Part shown: one piece after another, positions 1 through 7,803 of the stretch
How positions within the stretch are numbered: the first letter of the stretch is position 1
Layout: the number at the start of each line of letters is the position of its first letter
Assembly (NCBI GenBank): GCA_964575975.1
Contig: CAZNTU010000059.1
Coordinates: forward strand, 1-28,893
Source of the DNA: G963674505 sp964575975
GTDB taxonomy: Bacteria > Desulfobacterota > Desulfobacteria > Desulfobacterales > SKZT01
DNA: 28,893 bases
Direction: 5' to 3'
Translations under genes and position numbers: made by a program
The notes under the pieces: model-generated
Told to the model about the DNA's origin: nothing
Database searches by the model: none
Seen by the model: only the letters and a program-made list of their open reading frames with translations

Positions 1-34
1 TCTTGATACGGCATTGTCGTTCGCCGAAACGAAG

Positions 35-901
35 CTACAATCCGGCGAATCTTGCGAAATTTTCCCAGACTTCGACCACTTTTTCGGCTGCCGGGCATTT
101 GTCGTCGTACTCGAAGAGCGTTTCGGCCCGGACCATGGCGCGGGTGAACGACGGATCGAACGGAATGGCCCCCATGAAAACGGCGCCGATTTTTTCGGCG
201 TATTCCCGCAATTTTTCGGAAATCCCGGCGTTCAGGTCGAACTTGTTGACGCAAAGGGCGGCGGGGATATTGAAATGTTTCGCCAGTTGGACCACCCGGT
301 CCATGTCGTGAAGGCCCGACACTGTCGGCTCGGAGACGACAAGCAAAGCGTCGGCGCCCCCGACCGACGCGATCACGGGACACCCAACGCCCGGAGGGCC
401 GTCGGTTAAGATCAAGTCCAAGCCCTTATCCTTGGCCAAATCCCTGGCCTTGTTGCGCACGCACGTGACCAGCTTTCCCGAATTTTCCTCCGCGATACCG
501 AGGCGGGCATGCACCATTGGACAAAACCGGGTGTCGGAAACGAAATACTCCCCGCATTTCTTGTTCGAAAAATCAACCGCCTTCTCGGGGCAAACGTATG
601 CGCAGACGCCGCATCCTTCGCAAAGAACGCCGTCCACGACATAGTTTTCGCCGATGGCGTCGAATCGGCAATGCTGCCTGCACAGGCCGCACTCGACGCA
701 TTTTTCAAGATCGATGGAGGCCCGCCCTCCTCCGATGAAATCGTATTTCTCGACGATTTCGGGATTCATGATAAGATGAAGGTCCGCCGCGTCCACGTCG
801 GCGTCGCACAGAATATGTTTCTTCGCCAAGGTCGCAAAGGCTGCCGTCAGGGTCGTTTTGCCCGTGCCTCCCTTGCCGCTTATGATCGTCAGCTCTTTCA
901 T
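35..901 (-). CDS. MinD-type P-loop ATPase with inserted 2[4Fe-4S] ferredoxin domain (ORP-cluster type), copy 1
   Basis: This 288-residue protein starts with a deviant Walker A motif (GKGGTGKTT, residues 9-17). A bacterial ferredoxin insert follows, with two CxxCxxCxxxC clusters (C68, C71, C74, C78 and C94, C97, C100, C104). The MinD/ParA core then resumes with a DGPPGVGCPV switch segment near residue 165. The family comprises cytosolic Fe-S ATPases encoded next to NifX-like proteins. In Desulfovibrio vulgaris the paralogues belong to the orange protein (ORP) complex, which has been linked to cell division. Its ATG overlaps the stop of the upstream paralogue by ATGA, so the two are translationally coupled and may form a heterodimer (inference). 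Both ends are inside the window. The 34 bases beyond its stop show no supportable gene. Confidence 0.9.
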   Translation of the reverse strand: MKELTIISGKGGTGKTTLTAAFATLAKKHILCDADVDAADLHLIMNPEIVEKYDFIGGGRASIDLEKCVECGLCRQHCRFDAIGENYVVDGVLCEGCGVCAYVCPEKAVDFSNKKCGEYFVSDTRFCPMVHARLGIAEENSGKLVTCVRNKARDLAKDKGLDLILTDGPPGVGCPVIASVGGADALLVVSEPTVSGLHDMDRVVQLAKHFNIPAALCVNKFDLNAGISEKLREYAEKIGAVFMGAIPFDPSFTRAMVRAETLFEYDDKCPAAEKVVEVWENFARFAGL

Positions 902-1755
902 TCGCCCGACTCCGTATGATTTTCGACCAGTTCGCCGATTTTTTCGCGCAAGGATAGAAACCTTTCCCTCATGCCGTCGATCTCGTCAACGAGAAGCCGC
1001 CCCCGGGAATAGACCTCGGCTATCTTTCTGTCGAAAGGGATTTCCATCAATATCGGCATCCCCGTCTCCCGCGCGAACCCCCGGACCTTGTCGTCTCCGA
1101 TATCCGACCGGTTGATCACCAAGCCGCATGGAATTCCGAGCATTTCGACCGCCCCGTAGGCGAGTTTCAGGTCGTGGAGGCCGAAAGGCGTCGGCTCCGT
1201 CACCAGCACCACGACGTCGGCGCCTTTCATGGCCGCGATAACGGGACAGGAAGTGCCGGGGGGCGCATCGACGATGGTCGTCTTGTCCGGACGGGCGTAT
1301 CCCAGGACCTTCCTGATCAGCGGCGGAGACATGGCCTCTGCGATCCGAAGCTTTCCCATCGCCATTTCGAGCCCGTTCCTTTTTCCCTTCTGAATGACGC
1401 CCAATTCCCGCTCCCTTTCCATGACGGCGCCCTCCGGGCACACGACGAAACAGCCGCCGCAGCTGTGGCAAAGCTCCGGAAACGTCAGGACCGTTTTTCC
1501 CACTACGACGATGGACTTGAACTGGCAGATTTCCCCGCACTTTCCGCAGAGACTGCACTTGCTTTCGTCCACCTCCGGCACGGGGGTCGTCACCTTTATG
1601 GACAAGTCCAGCTCGGGTTCGATGAACAAATGCGCGTTGGGCTCCTCCACGTCGCAATCTAGTAAAATCGCGTCCTTGTCCAAGGCCGCAGCCAGATTGA
1701 CGGCGATAGTTGTCTTGCCCGTTCCGCCTTTTCCGCTGGCAATGCTGACGATCAT
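898..1755 (-). CDS. MinD-type P-loop ATPase with inserted 2[4Fe-4S] ferredoxin domain (ORP-cluster type), copy 2
   Basis: This 285-residue paralogue of the adjacent ATPase has the same layout. The deviant Walker A motif (GKGGTGKTT) lies at residues 8-16. Two four-cysteine clusters follow (C67, C70, C73, C77 and C96, C99, C102, C106), then a DAPPGTSCPV switch segment. I chose the ATG at 1755, which has an AAAGG about 9 bases upstream. A TTG nine bases earlier is possible but has no spaced ribosome site. It sits about 190 bases after the NifX-like gene on the same strand, so it may share that transcript or have its own promoter. Eight cluster-ligating cysteines are seen directly. Electron transfer or Fe-S/metal cluster handling is a family-based inference. 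Confidence 0.9.
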   Translation of the reverse strand: MIVSIASGKGGTGKTTIAVNLAAALDKDAILLDCDVEEPNAHLFIEPELDLSIKVTTPVPEVDESKCSLCGKCGEICQFKSIVVVGKTVLTFPELCHSCGGCFVVCPEGAVMERERELGVIQKGKRNGLEMAMGKLRIAEAMSPPLIRKVLGYARPDKTTIVDAPPGTSCPVIAAMKGADVVVLVTEPTPFGLHDLKLAYGAVEMLGIPCGLVINRSDIGDDKVRGFARETGMPILMEIPFDRKIAEVYSRGRLLVDEIDGMRERFLSLREKIGELVENHTESGE

Positions 1756-1925
1756 TCCTTGCAACCTTTCCCTACCGTTAAGCTCCGGATTCCCGGCTCG
1801 GAAACCGGATATGGAAAAAATCGGACGCGACCGGCATGACGAAGGCGGGAGGTCGTTTCGTTGTTTTTGGGATTCGCCGATCGCGCCCGAAAGCGTATTT
1901 CCATTTTGAAAAAATTACCGAATGC

Positions 1926-1943
1926 AAGGCCGACAGACCGGCC
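1926..1943 (-). terminator. Weak hairpin after the NifX-like gene
   Basis: A 6-bp inverted repeat (AGGCCG/CGGCCT, 6-base loop) lies just after the NifX-like stop. On the minus strand a run of six T follows about 10 bases later. This is too far for a classical intrinsic terminator, so partial termination or mRNA processing before the two MinD genes is only a possibility. Confidence 0.25.
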
Positions 1944-1948
1944 TGTCT

Positions 1949-2335
1949 CTATTCTATCCCCTGCGGTTTTCCGTCTTCCGCCCCCGGAATCTTCCGGTCT
2001 CCATAGCCCGGCATCCTGAACCGGGAGGAAAACAAGGTCCCGTCCAAATAGGCGTCCATGATCCGGTCGCAGTTTCCCGATATGCCGGACACAACCTTGA
2101 CCCCCGCCGCCTCCAGCATGGTCGCCATGGTCTTGGAAACCGCGCCGCATATGATCACGTCGATTCCCATGCCGCAAATCCTGGAACATCTCCTGCAAAA
2201 TTCCATGTCGTCCAGACGGACGTCGATGCATCCTTCCCGCAGCTTCCCCTCGCCGATTTCGGCGACTCGAATCGTCGAAGCCGTGTCCAACACCGGGGAC
2301 ACCCTGTCTCCCCAGACGGAAACCGCGACGCGCAT
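1949..2335 (-). CDS. NifX/NifB-like (dinitrogenase iron-molybdenum cofactor family) protein, ORP-type
   Basis: This 128-residue protein opens MRVAVSVWGDRVSPVLDTA, the usual first strand of the dinitrogenase FeMo-cofactor/NifX fold. The middle carries a cysteine-containing segment (EFCRRCSRICGMGIDVIICG), then a GVKVVSGISG strand. Family members bind metal clusters; Desulfovibrio orange protein carries a Mo-Cu cluster. No nif genes are present, so a nitrogen-fixation role is unlikely. The ATG at 2335 has AAGGAG 8 bases upstream and is preferred over an upstream in-frame start. It is the first gene after a sigma-54-like promoter and precedes two Fe-S MinD ATPases, the arrangement expected for an ORP-like complex. 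The cysteine-rich middle differs from the second NifX-like protein at 15648. Confidence 0.82.
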   Translation of the reverse strand: MRVAVSVWGDRVSPVLDTASTIRVAEIGEGKLREGCIDVRLDDMEFCRRCSRICGMGIDVIICGAVSKTMATMLEAAGVKVVSGISGNCDRIMDAYLDGTLFSSRFRMPGYGDRKIPGAEDGKPQGIE

Positions 2336-2472
2336 GAAAAGGGCTCCTTGCCAACCAGATGGTCGTATCACCCGTCCGCGCCCAACCGTGTTTCGCGGCG
2401 CGCGACGTACAAGCCGGACCTTTCCATAAAACCAATATGGCGAATCAAGCCCGGCAAACCTGCCTTGGGCAG

Positions 2473-2488
2473 AGCACGATTCGTGCCG
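2473..2488 (-). promoter_or_regulatory. Sigma-54 (-24/-12) promoter for the NifX-like/MinD genes
   Basis: On the minus strand the sequence reads C-GGCACG-AATC-GTGC-T. This matches TGGCACG-N4-TTGCW with the invariant GG and GC correctly spaced (GG at 2487-2486, GC at 2475-2474). The start of transcription would fall near 2462, giving a leader of roughly 125 bases before the ATG at 2335. A sigma-54 activator gene lies immediately upstream. Confidence 0.65.
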
Positions 2489-2577
2489 CCCGAGGGGATA
2501 TTTCGAAATTCGTCCGACAAGAGCCCTGGCCGAGGGTCGGAATCCGGTAGGGAACGCTTGGGCAAGCCCCCGGCATT

Positions 2578-2622
2578 ATTGCATGCAAGCAATAGTGCAA
2601 TTGTATTGCGCAAATATGCAAT
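2578..2622 (-). promoter_or_regulatory. Palindrome cluster, candidate upstream activator sites
   Basis: The cluster holds a perfect TTGCATGCAA palindrome (2579-2588), GCAAT-TGT-ATTGC (2597-2609) and TTGCGCAA (2606-2613). ATTGC and GCAAT half-sites recur across 45 bases. It lies about 90-135 bases upstream of the -24 box and directly after the activator gene's stop codon. That is the usual position for enhancer sites of sigma-54 activators. Binding by the neighbouring activator is inferred. Confidence 0.5.
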
Positions 2623-2625
2623 GAA

Positions 2626-4002
2626 TTATCGCCGTCGGCGGGCGCGAGACCTGCCGTCGGCCTTGGGAAGCTCCATTCCCAGCCGCCGGGTCCTTCTCCA
2701 CAGCGTCGCCGGATGCACTCCAAGCGCATCTGCGGCCTTTCCGCGATGCCACCCGCATCTTTCCAACGCCCGGCGGATTCGTGCCTTCTCGTCGTCCTCG
2801 GGCGATGCTCCCCTCTCGGCAAGGCCAAGACGAACGCCTCGTTCCGGAAAGGTTCTCAGGTATTCCGGAAGATGCTCCAGCCGGATCAGTCCGTTTCTGC
2901 ACACGACGGAGGCGTATTCGACGATGTTTTCCAGCTCCCGGACATTTCCGGGGTAGTCGTGTTCCATAAGCGCCGCAAGCGCCTCCGGCGAGAGGCCATG
3001 GATTTCTTTCTGGTTCAGACGGTTGAATTTCGAGACGAAACGGTCGGCCAGGAGAGGGATGTCCTCCTTGCGTTCCCGCAAGGGTGGAAGTTCCAGCTTT
3101 ACCACGTTGATTCTGTAGTACAGGTCGCGCCTAAAGGAGCCGACCTCCACCATTCGCTCCAAGTTCCTGTTCGTCGCGCACAGGATTCTCACGTCGGCCC
3201 TTTCGGAACGAACGCTTCCGAGAGGTTCGTAAGTCTTGTCCTGGAGGACTCTGAGCAGACGAACCTGGATGGCGGGGGAAAGGTCGCCGATTTCGTCCAG
3301 GAAAAGCGTGCCGCCGCTCGCCAGGGCCAGTCTTCCCGGCTTGTCCCTCTTCGCGTCGGTGAAGGCCCCCGCCTTGTAGCCGAAAAGCTCCGATTCCAGG
3401 AGCGGATCGGGAATCGCCGCGCAGTTGACGGTGACCATCGGGCCGCCGGCCCGCCTGCCGGTATTGTGGATAGCCTTGGCGAAAAGTTCCTTTCCCGTCC
3501 CGCTCTCGCCTTGTAGGAGCACGGTGCTGTCGTTGTCGGAAAGCAGCTCGATCATTTCGAACAGTTTTGTCATTTGTTTGTTCTTGCTGACGATGTCCCC
3601 GAACGAGCAATGGTCGGACAACGCTTTTTTCAAGGCTTCCACGACTCTTAAATCCCGGAAGGTCTCCACGCCGCCTATGACGGTCCCGTTGTCGTCGCGC
3701 AAAAGCGCGGTAGAAATGCTGACCGGAATTCGGTCGCCTCTGGAATTTACGATGTAGATGGCGCGGTCCACCACGGGGTTGCCGTCCTTCATGGTGCTCC
3801 GCAGCGCGCACGAGCGCTCGCAAATGCTCGCGCTGAAGACCTCCCAGCAATATCGGCCGATGGCCTTTTCCTCCGAAATGCCGGTGATTTTGCGCGCGGC
3901 CTTGTTGAAAGACGTGATTTTCCAGTCCAGATCGACCGTAAAAACGCCGTCGGCAATGCTGTCCAAAATGATCCTTGTTCGGCTTTCAACCTGGTGTTTC
4001 AT
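2626..4002 (-). CDS. PAS-containing sigma-54-dependent activator, OrpR-like
   Basis: This 458-residue protein has a PAS domain (about residues 8-118), an AAA+ sigma-54 interaction domain and a Fis-type helix-turn-helix near the C terminus (KAADALGVHPATLWRRT). Walker A is GESGTGKE (165-172) and Walker B is GTLFLDE (231-237). The sigma-54 contact loop reads GAFTDA (212-217) instead of GAFTGA. The PAS domain holds C52, C61 and C65 in a CW..C...C pattern; the Desulfovibrio regulator OrpR is reported to use an Fe-S cluster for redox sensing. I chose the ATG at 4002 (AGGA about 10 bases upstream). A TTG at 4059 would add 19 residues but lacks a ribosome site. It precedes a -24/-12 promoter and the NifX-like gene, so it probably activates that ORP-like operon. 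Confidence 0.88.
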   Translation of the reverse strand: MKHQVESRTRIILDSIADGVFTVDLDWKITSFNKAARKITGISEEKAIGRYCWEVFSASICERSCALRSTMKDGNPVVDRAIYIVNSRGDRIPVSISTALLRDDNGTVIGGVETFRDLRVVEALKKALSDHCSFGDIVSKNKQMTKLFEMIELLSDNDSTVLLQGESGTGKELFAKAIHNTGRRAGGPMVTVNCAAIPDPLLESELFGYKAGAFTDAKRDKPGRLALASGGTLFLDEIGDLSPAIQVRLLRVLQDKTYEPLGSVRSERADVRILCATNRNLERMVEVGSFRRDLYYRINVVKLELPPLRERKEDIPLLADRFVSKFNRLNQKEIHGLSPEALAALMEHDYPGNVRELENIVEYASVVCRNGLIRLEHLPEYLRTFPERGVRLGLAERGASPEDDEKARIRRALERCGWHRGKAADALGVHPATLWRRTRRLGMELPKADGRSRARRRR

Positions 4003-4059
4003 TCGGGCGAAGTCCTTTTGGGAAAATTCTTTTGTCAAGCAGTCCTTGACTCCGTTCAA

Positions 4060-4268
4060 GGCTTATAATATTTAACATGATGGTACGAAAAACAACTTTC
4101 GAAAGGATTTTCATGACCGGCGAAACAGATTTGATCGAAATCGCGAGCGGCCGGCCGAGGCCGAAAGGAGCCGACGACGATTAAGCCACCCGGATCTTTG
4201 TCTCGAACCCCAAAATCCCGAGGCCTTAAGCCTGAGATCTGACGCCTTTGGAACATCGGAGAAATGCA
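4060..4268. other. Divergent intergenic region
   Basis: This region separates the sigma-54 activator from the signalling operon. A perfect TATAAT lies at 4064-4069 on the plus strand, but no -35 hexamer sits at the right distance. A 23-codon frame (4113-4184, ATG to TAA) follows an AAGGA eight bases upstream of its ATG. It could encode a leader peptide, but there is no further support. No convincing -24/-12 motif was found here. Confidence 0.3.
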
Positions 4269-5444
4269 GTGACTATTGAAGAAAAGATTAAAGTTCTCGT
4301 AGTGGACGACAGCCTTTTTTTTAGGCAGCTGCTCCCGAAAAGACTGTCATCGGAAAAATTCGTTTTCGAGATCGCCAAGGACGGGCTTGCTGCTTGGGAC
4401 AAGATCGTGGAACATCCGGATATCGAGTTGATCATTTCCGACATGGAGATGCCGGGCATGGACGGCACGCAATTGATCAAAAGAATACGGAGCGCGGGTA
4501 TCGACACGCCTCTCATCATCATGACGGCCAGCGACCAAGTGACCGTCGCGATCGAGGCCATAAACCTGGGAGCGGGCGATTATCTATTGAAAGACGAAAA
4601 CATACTCAAGATGCTCCCGATTTCAGTCAACAAAATCCTGGAAAAGCACCAGCTGAAAAAACGCAACTGTCAACTATTGCTGGATCTCGCGACCAAAAAC
4701 CGGGAACTGGAAAAATCCAACCGGGAACTCAGGAGCCTGAACGAGCTGAAAAACAAGTTCCTAGGGATCGCGGCCCATGACTTGAGAAGTCCGTTGTCGT
4801 CGGTCCGCGGGCTTAGCGAACTTTTGGCGAACGGAACATTCGGTCCGCTGAACGACGAACAAAAGGATTATTTGAATATCGTTCACCATACTTCCAATGA
4901 AATGCTGAATCTGGTCAACGATCTTTTGGACGTTACCGTCATTGAAAGCGGAAAACTCGAAGTAAAACCCGTAAAAGGTTCCTTGACGAACTTGATAGAA
5001 AGCAGAATCAAGCTCAATCGCTTGTCGGCGGACAAGAAGACGATCCAAATCGAATTCGGACACGGAGAATTGCCTGAAATCGAGTTCGATTCCCACCGAA
5101 TCGCGCAAGTCATCGACAATCTCATCAGCAACGCGGTCAAATATTCCCCGCCCGGTTCCACAATCGGCGTTTTCGCGGAAGTCGAAGGCAATGCTGCAAG
5201 GGTGCGCATACGGGACAAGGGGCCTGGAATATCCAATGACGAGAAGGAACACCTGTTCGGAGAATTTCAAAGACTGAGCGCGAAACCGACGGCCGGGGAA
5301 AAGAGCACCGGCCTTGGCCTTGCGATCGTCAAAAAGATAATCGACGCGCATGGCGGGACATTGGAGGTGGAAAGCAGAGTGGGACATGGGTCCACGTTCA
5401 GCTTCGAAATCCCCGTGTACAGGAACACCATATTGGCCAAATAA
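4269..5444 (+). CDS. Hybrid receiver-histidine kinase
   Basis: This 391-residue cytosolic protein begins with a receiver domain (residues 7-125; acidic pair D13-D14, phosphoacceptor D58, T87, K108). A short coiled linker (about 135-163) follows. The transmitter has H170 in AAHDLRSPL, N288 in DNLISNAVKYS, a DKGPG loop (317-320) and GLGLAIV (348-354). It has no membrane segment or PAS domain, so its input is probably phosphorylation of its own receiver or a partner protein. I chose the GTG at 4269 because GGAGA lies about 6 bases upstream. A TTG at 4248 is also open. The next gene encodes a single receiver, the obvious phosphotransfer partner. Confidence 0.92.
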   Translation: MTIEEKIKVLVVDDSLFFRQLLPKRLSSEKFVFEIAKDGLAAWDKIVEHPDIELIISDMEMPGMDGTQLIKRIRSAGIDTPLIIMTASDQVTVAIEAINLGAGDYLLKDENILKMLPISVNKILEKHQLKKRNCQLLLDLATKNRELEKSNRELRSLNELKNKFLGIAAHDLRSPLSSVRGLSELLANGTFGPLNDEQKDYLNIVHHTSNEMLNLVNDLLDVTVIESGKLEVKPVKGSLTNLIESRIKLNRLSADKKTIQIEFGHGELPEIEFDSHRIAQVIDNLISNAVKYSPPGSTIGVFAEVEGNAARVRIRDKGPGISNDEKEHLFGEFQRLSAKPTAGEKSTGLGLAIVKKIIDAHGGTLEVESRVGHGSTFSFEIPVYRNTILAK

Positions 5445-5469
5445 TCAAAAACGCTCGCTGGAGGCAATC

Positions 5470-5853
5470 ATGAACGAGAAAAGGAGACCGACGGTCCTTC
5501 TTGCTGACGACGAAACCCATATAAGGGCGATGATGAAGGCCCTGATGAAAACCATCAACGCGGAGGTGGTAGGCGAGGCGGTGAACGGCTCGGAAGCCGT
5601 CTTTCTTTACGACGCGTACAGGCCCGACCTTCTGCTCCTCGACATCAACATGCCGGACAAAACCGGCGAAGAGGTGTTGGAGGAAATCCTGGAAAAAGAT
5701 CCGGACGCTTTCGTGATCATGCTCACATCGCTGGCCGACGCGGAAACCGTCGAAAAATGCATGAACCTGGGAGCGGCCAATTTTATCAGGAAGGACACGC
5801 CATTGGGGGAAATGAAGAAAATTATCAGGGACACTTGGGAAGTGTTCAGATAG
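5470..5853 (+). CDS. Stand-alone CheY-like response regulator
   Basis: This 127-residue protein is a single receiver domain with no output domain. It has the acidic pair D13-D14, phosphoacceptor D58 in LLLLDINMP, T86 and K108. The ATG at 5470 follows GGAGG at a normal distance, 25 bases after the hybrid kinase stop. It presumably acts by binding a partner protein. The PilB/GspE-like protein two genes downstream is the natural candidate, because receivers controlling type IV pilus motors are well known. That link is inferred from context only. Confidence 0.92.
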   Translation: MNEKRRPTVLLADDETHIRAMMKALMKTINAEVVGEAVNGSEAVFLYDAYRPDLLLLDINMPDKTGEEVLEEILEKDPDAFVIMLTSLADAETVEKCMNLGAANFIRKDTPLGEMKKIIRDTWEVFR

Positions 5854-5912
5854 ATCTTTCAAAAGAAACAGGGTTTATTCCTATCGACTTTTTTCGAAGA
5901 AGGAGATTAACC

Positions 5913-6062
5913 GTGGAGGAAAAATACGACTTGGAAAGGATGCTGGCCGAGATACGCGAGGACGAAGAACTGGATTTGCAGCAAAAGAGCGAGCTTTCCC
6001 AGGATGAAATCAATAACATGATGCTTGAAAGACTTCGAAAGAGAAAGGCGGAAACGCAATGA
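5913..6062 (+). CDS. 49-residue charged microprotein
   Basis: The frame uses a GTG start with AAGGAG 8 bases upstream and encodes 49 residues, mostly charged and predicted helical (VEEKYDLERMLAEIREDEEL at the start). About half the residues are Glu, Asp, Lys or Arg, and there is one aromatic and no cysteine. Its stop overlaps the next gene's ATG as ATGA, which indicates translational coupling to the PilB-like gene. The ribosome site, the coupling and the tight operon position are the evidence that it is real. I do not recognise a family. It could be a small adaptor between the receiver and the PilB-like protein. Confidence 0.65.
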   Translation: MEEKYDLERMLAEIREDEELDLQQKSELSQDEINNMMLERLRKRKAETQ

Positions 6063-7771
6063 GCGAAAACGTCGCGCCCGAGACGGACAATCCCAAGTTT
6101 TTCGCGAATCTGATCGCCAAGGGTATTATGAACGAAAAGAGCGCTCAAACCTTGCGAAACAAGTTCCAGACGAGCGCATTGTCCGCCCTGTTGTATCTGG
6201 CAAATCAGACGCCCGCAAAAAAAACCGCCCTGTGCCGGCTCTGGGCCGACTCCCTGGGCGTTGCGTACTTCGAACTTGAAAAGACCCTTTTCCAGCCGGA
6301 AATCGTTAAAAAAGTCCCGGAAAACATCGCGAAGAAGTATAAAATTCTGCCTGTATACATTTTCGGAAACACTATCACGATAGCGACATTCGATCCGGCC
6401 AACGCAAAACTGGCCGCGGAATTGGAGAAGGTTGTCGGCAATCCGGTGAGCCTTGTTTTCTCTCTTCCCGATCAAATCGACGAAGCCATTCAGAGGGCGT
6501 ACGATTCGGAATACGAGTTGAAGAATTTCATCGACAAGATTTCTTCGAGCAAATTGTTCGCAGGAGACGAAGTCCTCACGGCGGAAAAGCTTCGCGAGAC
6601 TGCGGGCAATCAGGCGATCATGGAACTTCCCGTCTGCATAGTCCTCTTCGCGGTCAAGGAGAACGCCTCCGACGTTCACATAGAGCCGGGCCCGGAGACG
6701 GCGACGGTGAGATTTCGTCTCGACGGCGTTCTGAAGCCAAGGATGCGACTGGATGGGGTCTTGCTCCCCCCGCTGCTGGAGAGAATGAAAACGATGGCGA
6801 AGCTCGACGCAAAGGAGAGCGGCAAGCCTTTGAAGGGTCGGATCGACTTTCCGCTTCCCGACCAGCGGGTGGAACTATTCTTTTCCACCATGCCAATGTT
6901 CTACGGAGAAAAGGCGATTCTCGCTCTTGCATCCAAAACCAGGCTGCAAAAGGTTTCGGGCTTAAGGGAAATCTATCTCTCGAAAAAAAATCACGACCGT
7001 GCGACCAGCGCTCTCAATCATCCGTGCGGACTGATTCTTTTCGCCGGCCCTCGGGGAACGCGAAAGTCGGACCTGCTTTATTCCTGCCTTGATCACATCA
7101 ACGATTCCCGAATCAATATCGTCACGATCGAAGAAACTGTCAGGCACCGTCTGGACGGAGTCAATCAGATTCGGGTCAACGAACCTGGAGGAATCGACGC
7201 CGCCGACGCTATCGAATGGTCTCTTTCACAGGACGTTCAAGTCCTGGCCTTGGATGAAACAAGGACGGAAAAAGAAGCCAAGCTGATGCTGGAATCCGCT
7301 TTGACCGGCCATTTGGCGCTTGCCGGCATCAGAGCGAACGATTCTTTCCGGGCTCTGGTGCGTTTTTTTCAGTTGGGTGCGAAACCGCACGAAACGCTTC
7401 CAGCTGTCCTGGGAGTATTCTCCCAACGGTCAGCTCGAAAACTTTGCATGCATTGCCGGAAACAATACGAGGCTTCGCCGGAGGAGACAGCCGCTTATTT
7501 CAAGCCCGGCGGAACCGCCGAGGTTCGCCTGTATCGGGCGACGGGATGCGACAAGTGCGGAGGGACCGGATTTTCGGGCGTGCTGCAACTTCACGAGACG
7601 CTTGTTCTGGACGATGGACTTCGGAAACTCGTTTCCCCGGACGGAGGAATTGCGGGACTCGAAGAGGCGGCGAAGGCCGGGGGATTCCAAAATGCGAGAT
7701 ACGACGGATTCAAGAAGGCATTGCGGGGACTTACCACCATCGAGGAGGTCGAGCGGGTGGCCGGACCTTGA
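6059..7771 (+). CDS. Degenerate GspE/PilB-family secretion ATPase-like protein
   Basis: This 570-residue protein has the PilB/GspE architecture: an N-terminal MshEN/GspE_N-like region (about 10-150), an N2 region with SDVHIEP (204-210) and a RecA-like core (about 300-450). A CxxC...CxxC zinc motif (C463, C466, C497, C500) follows. The catalytic motifs are altered. Walker A reads GPRGTRKS (330-337), with Arg where the glycine before Lys is expected. The Asp box is TIEETVRH instead of TIEDPVEY-like. The His box is GIRANDS instead of TLHTNDA-like. The second acidic site reads ALDE (397-400). Weak or absent ATPase activity is inferred. The gene sits in an operon with a kinase and a receiver, and no pilin, PilC or PilT gene is nearby. 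Confidence 0.85.
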   Translation: MSENVAPETDNPKFFANLIAKGIMNEKSAQTLRNKFQTSALSALLYLANQTPAKKTALCRLWADSLGVAYFELEKTLFQPEIVKKVPENIAKKYKILPVYIFGNTITIATFDPANAKLAAELEKVVGNPVSLVFSLPDQIDEAIQRAYDSEYELKNFIDKISSSKLFAGDEVLTAEKLRETAGNQAIMELPVCIVLFAVKENASDVHIEPGPETATVRFRLDGVLKPRMRLDGVLLPPLLERMKTMAKLDAKESGKPLKGRIDFPLPDQRVELFFSTMPMFYGEKAILALASKTRLQKVSGLREIYLSKKNHDRATSALNHPCGLILFAGPRGTRKSDLLYSCLDHINDSRINIVTIEETVRHRLDGVNQIRVNEPGGIDAADAIEWSLSQDVQVLALDETRTEKEAKLMLESALTGHLALAGIRANDSFRALVRFFQLGAKPHETLPAVLGVFSQRSARKLCMHCRKQYEASPEETAAYFKPGGTAEVRLYRATGCDKCGGTGFSGVLQLHETLVLDDGLRKLVSPDGGIAGLEEAAKAGGFQNARYDGFKKALRGLTTIEEVERVAGP

Positions 7772-7803
7772 AAGGCGCGGAGCGGATTAGAAACCGGCCC
7801 ACC
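7755..7803. terminator. Inverted repeat between convergent genes
   Basis: GGTGGCCGG and CCGGCC(C)ACC form a 9-bp stem with one bulge, spanning the two stop codons of the PilB-like and glycosyltransferase-like genes. There is no T tract on either side. It may be a weak bidirectional terminator or simply coding sequence. Confidence 0.2.

Noticed and set aside
1..34. Possible next gene on the minus strand (an ATG at 14)
   Set aside because: Only four codons are visible and there is no clear ribosome site.
1922..2956. 344-codon plus-strand frame
   Set aside because: It runs antisense across the NifX-like gene, the sigma-54 promoter and the activator's helix-turn-helix, and has no family features.
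4113..4184. 23-codon frame with a ribosome site in the divergent gap
   Set aside because: It is too short and has no second line of support, so it is mentioned only in the intergenic entry.
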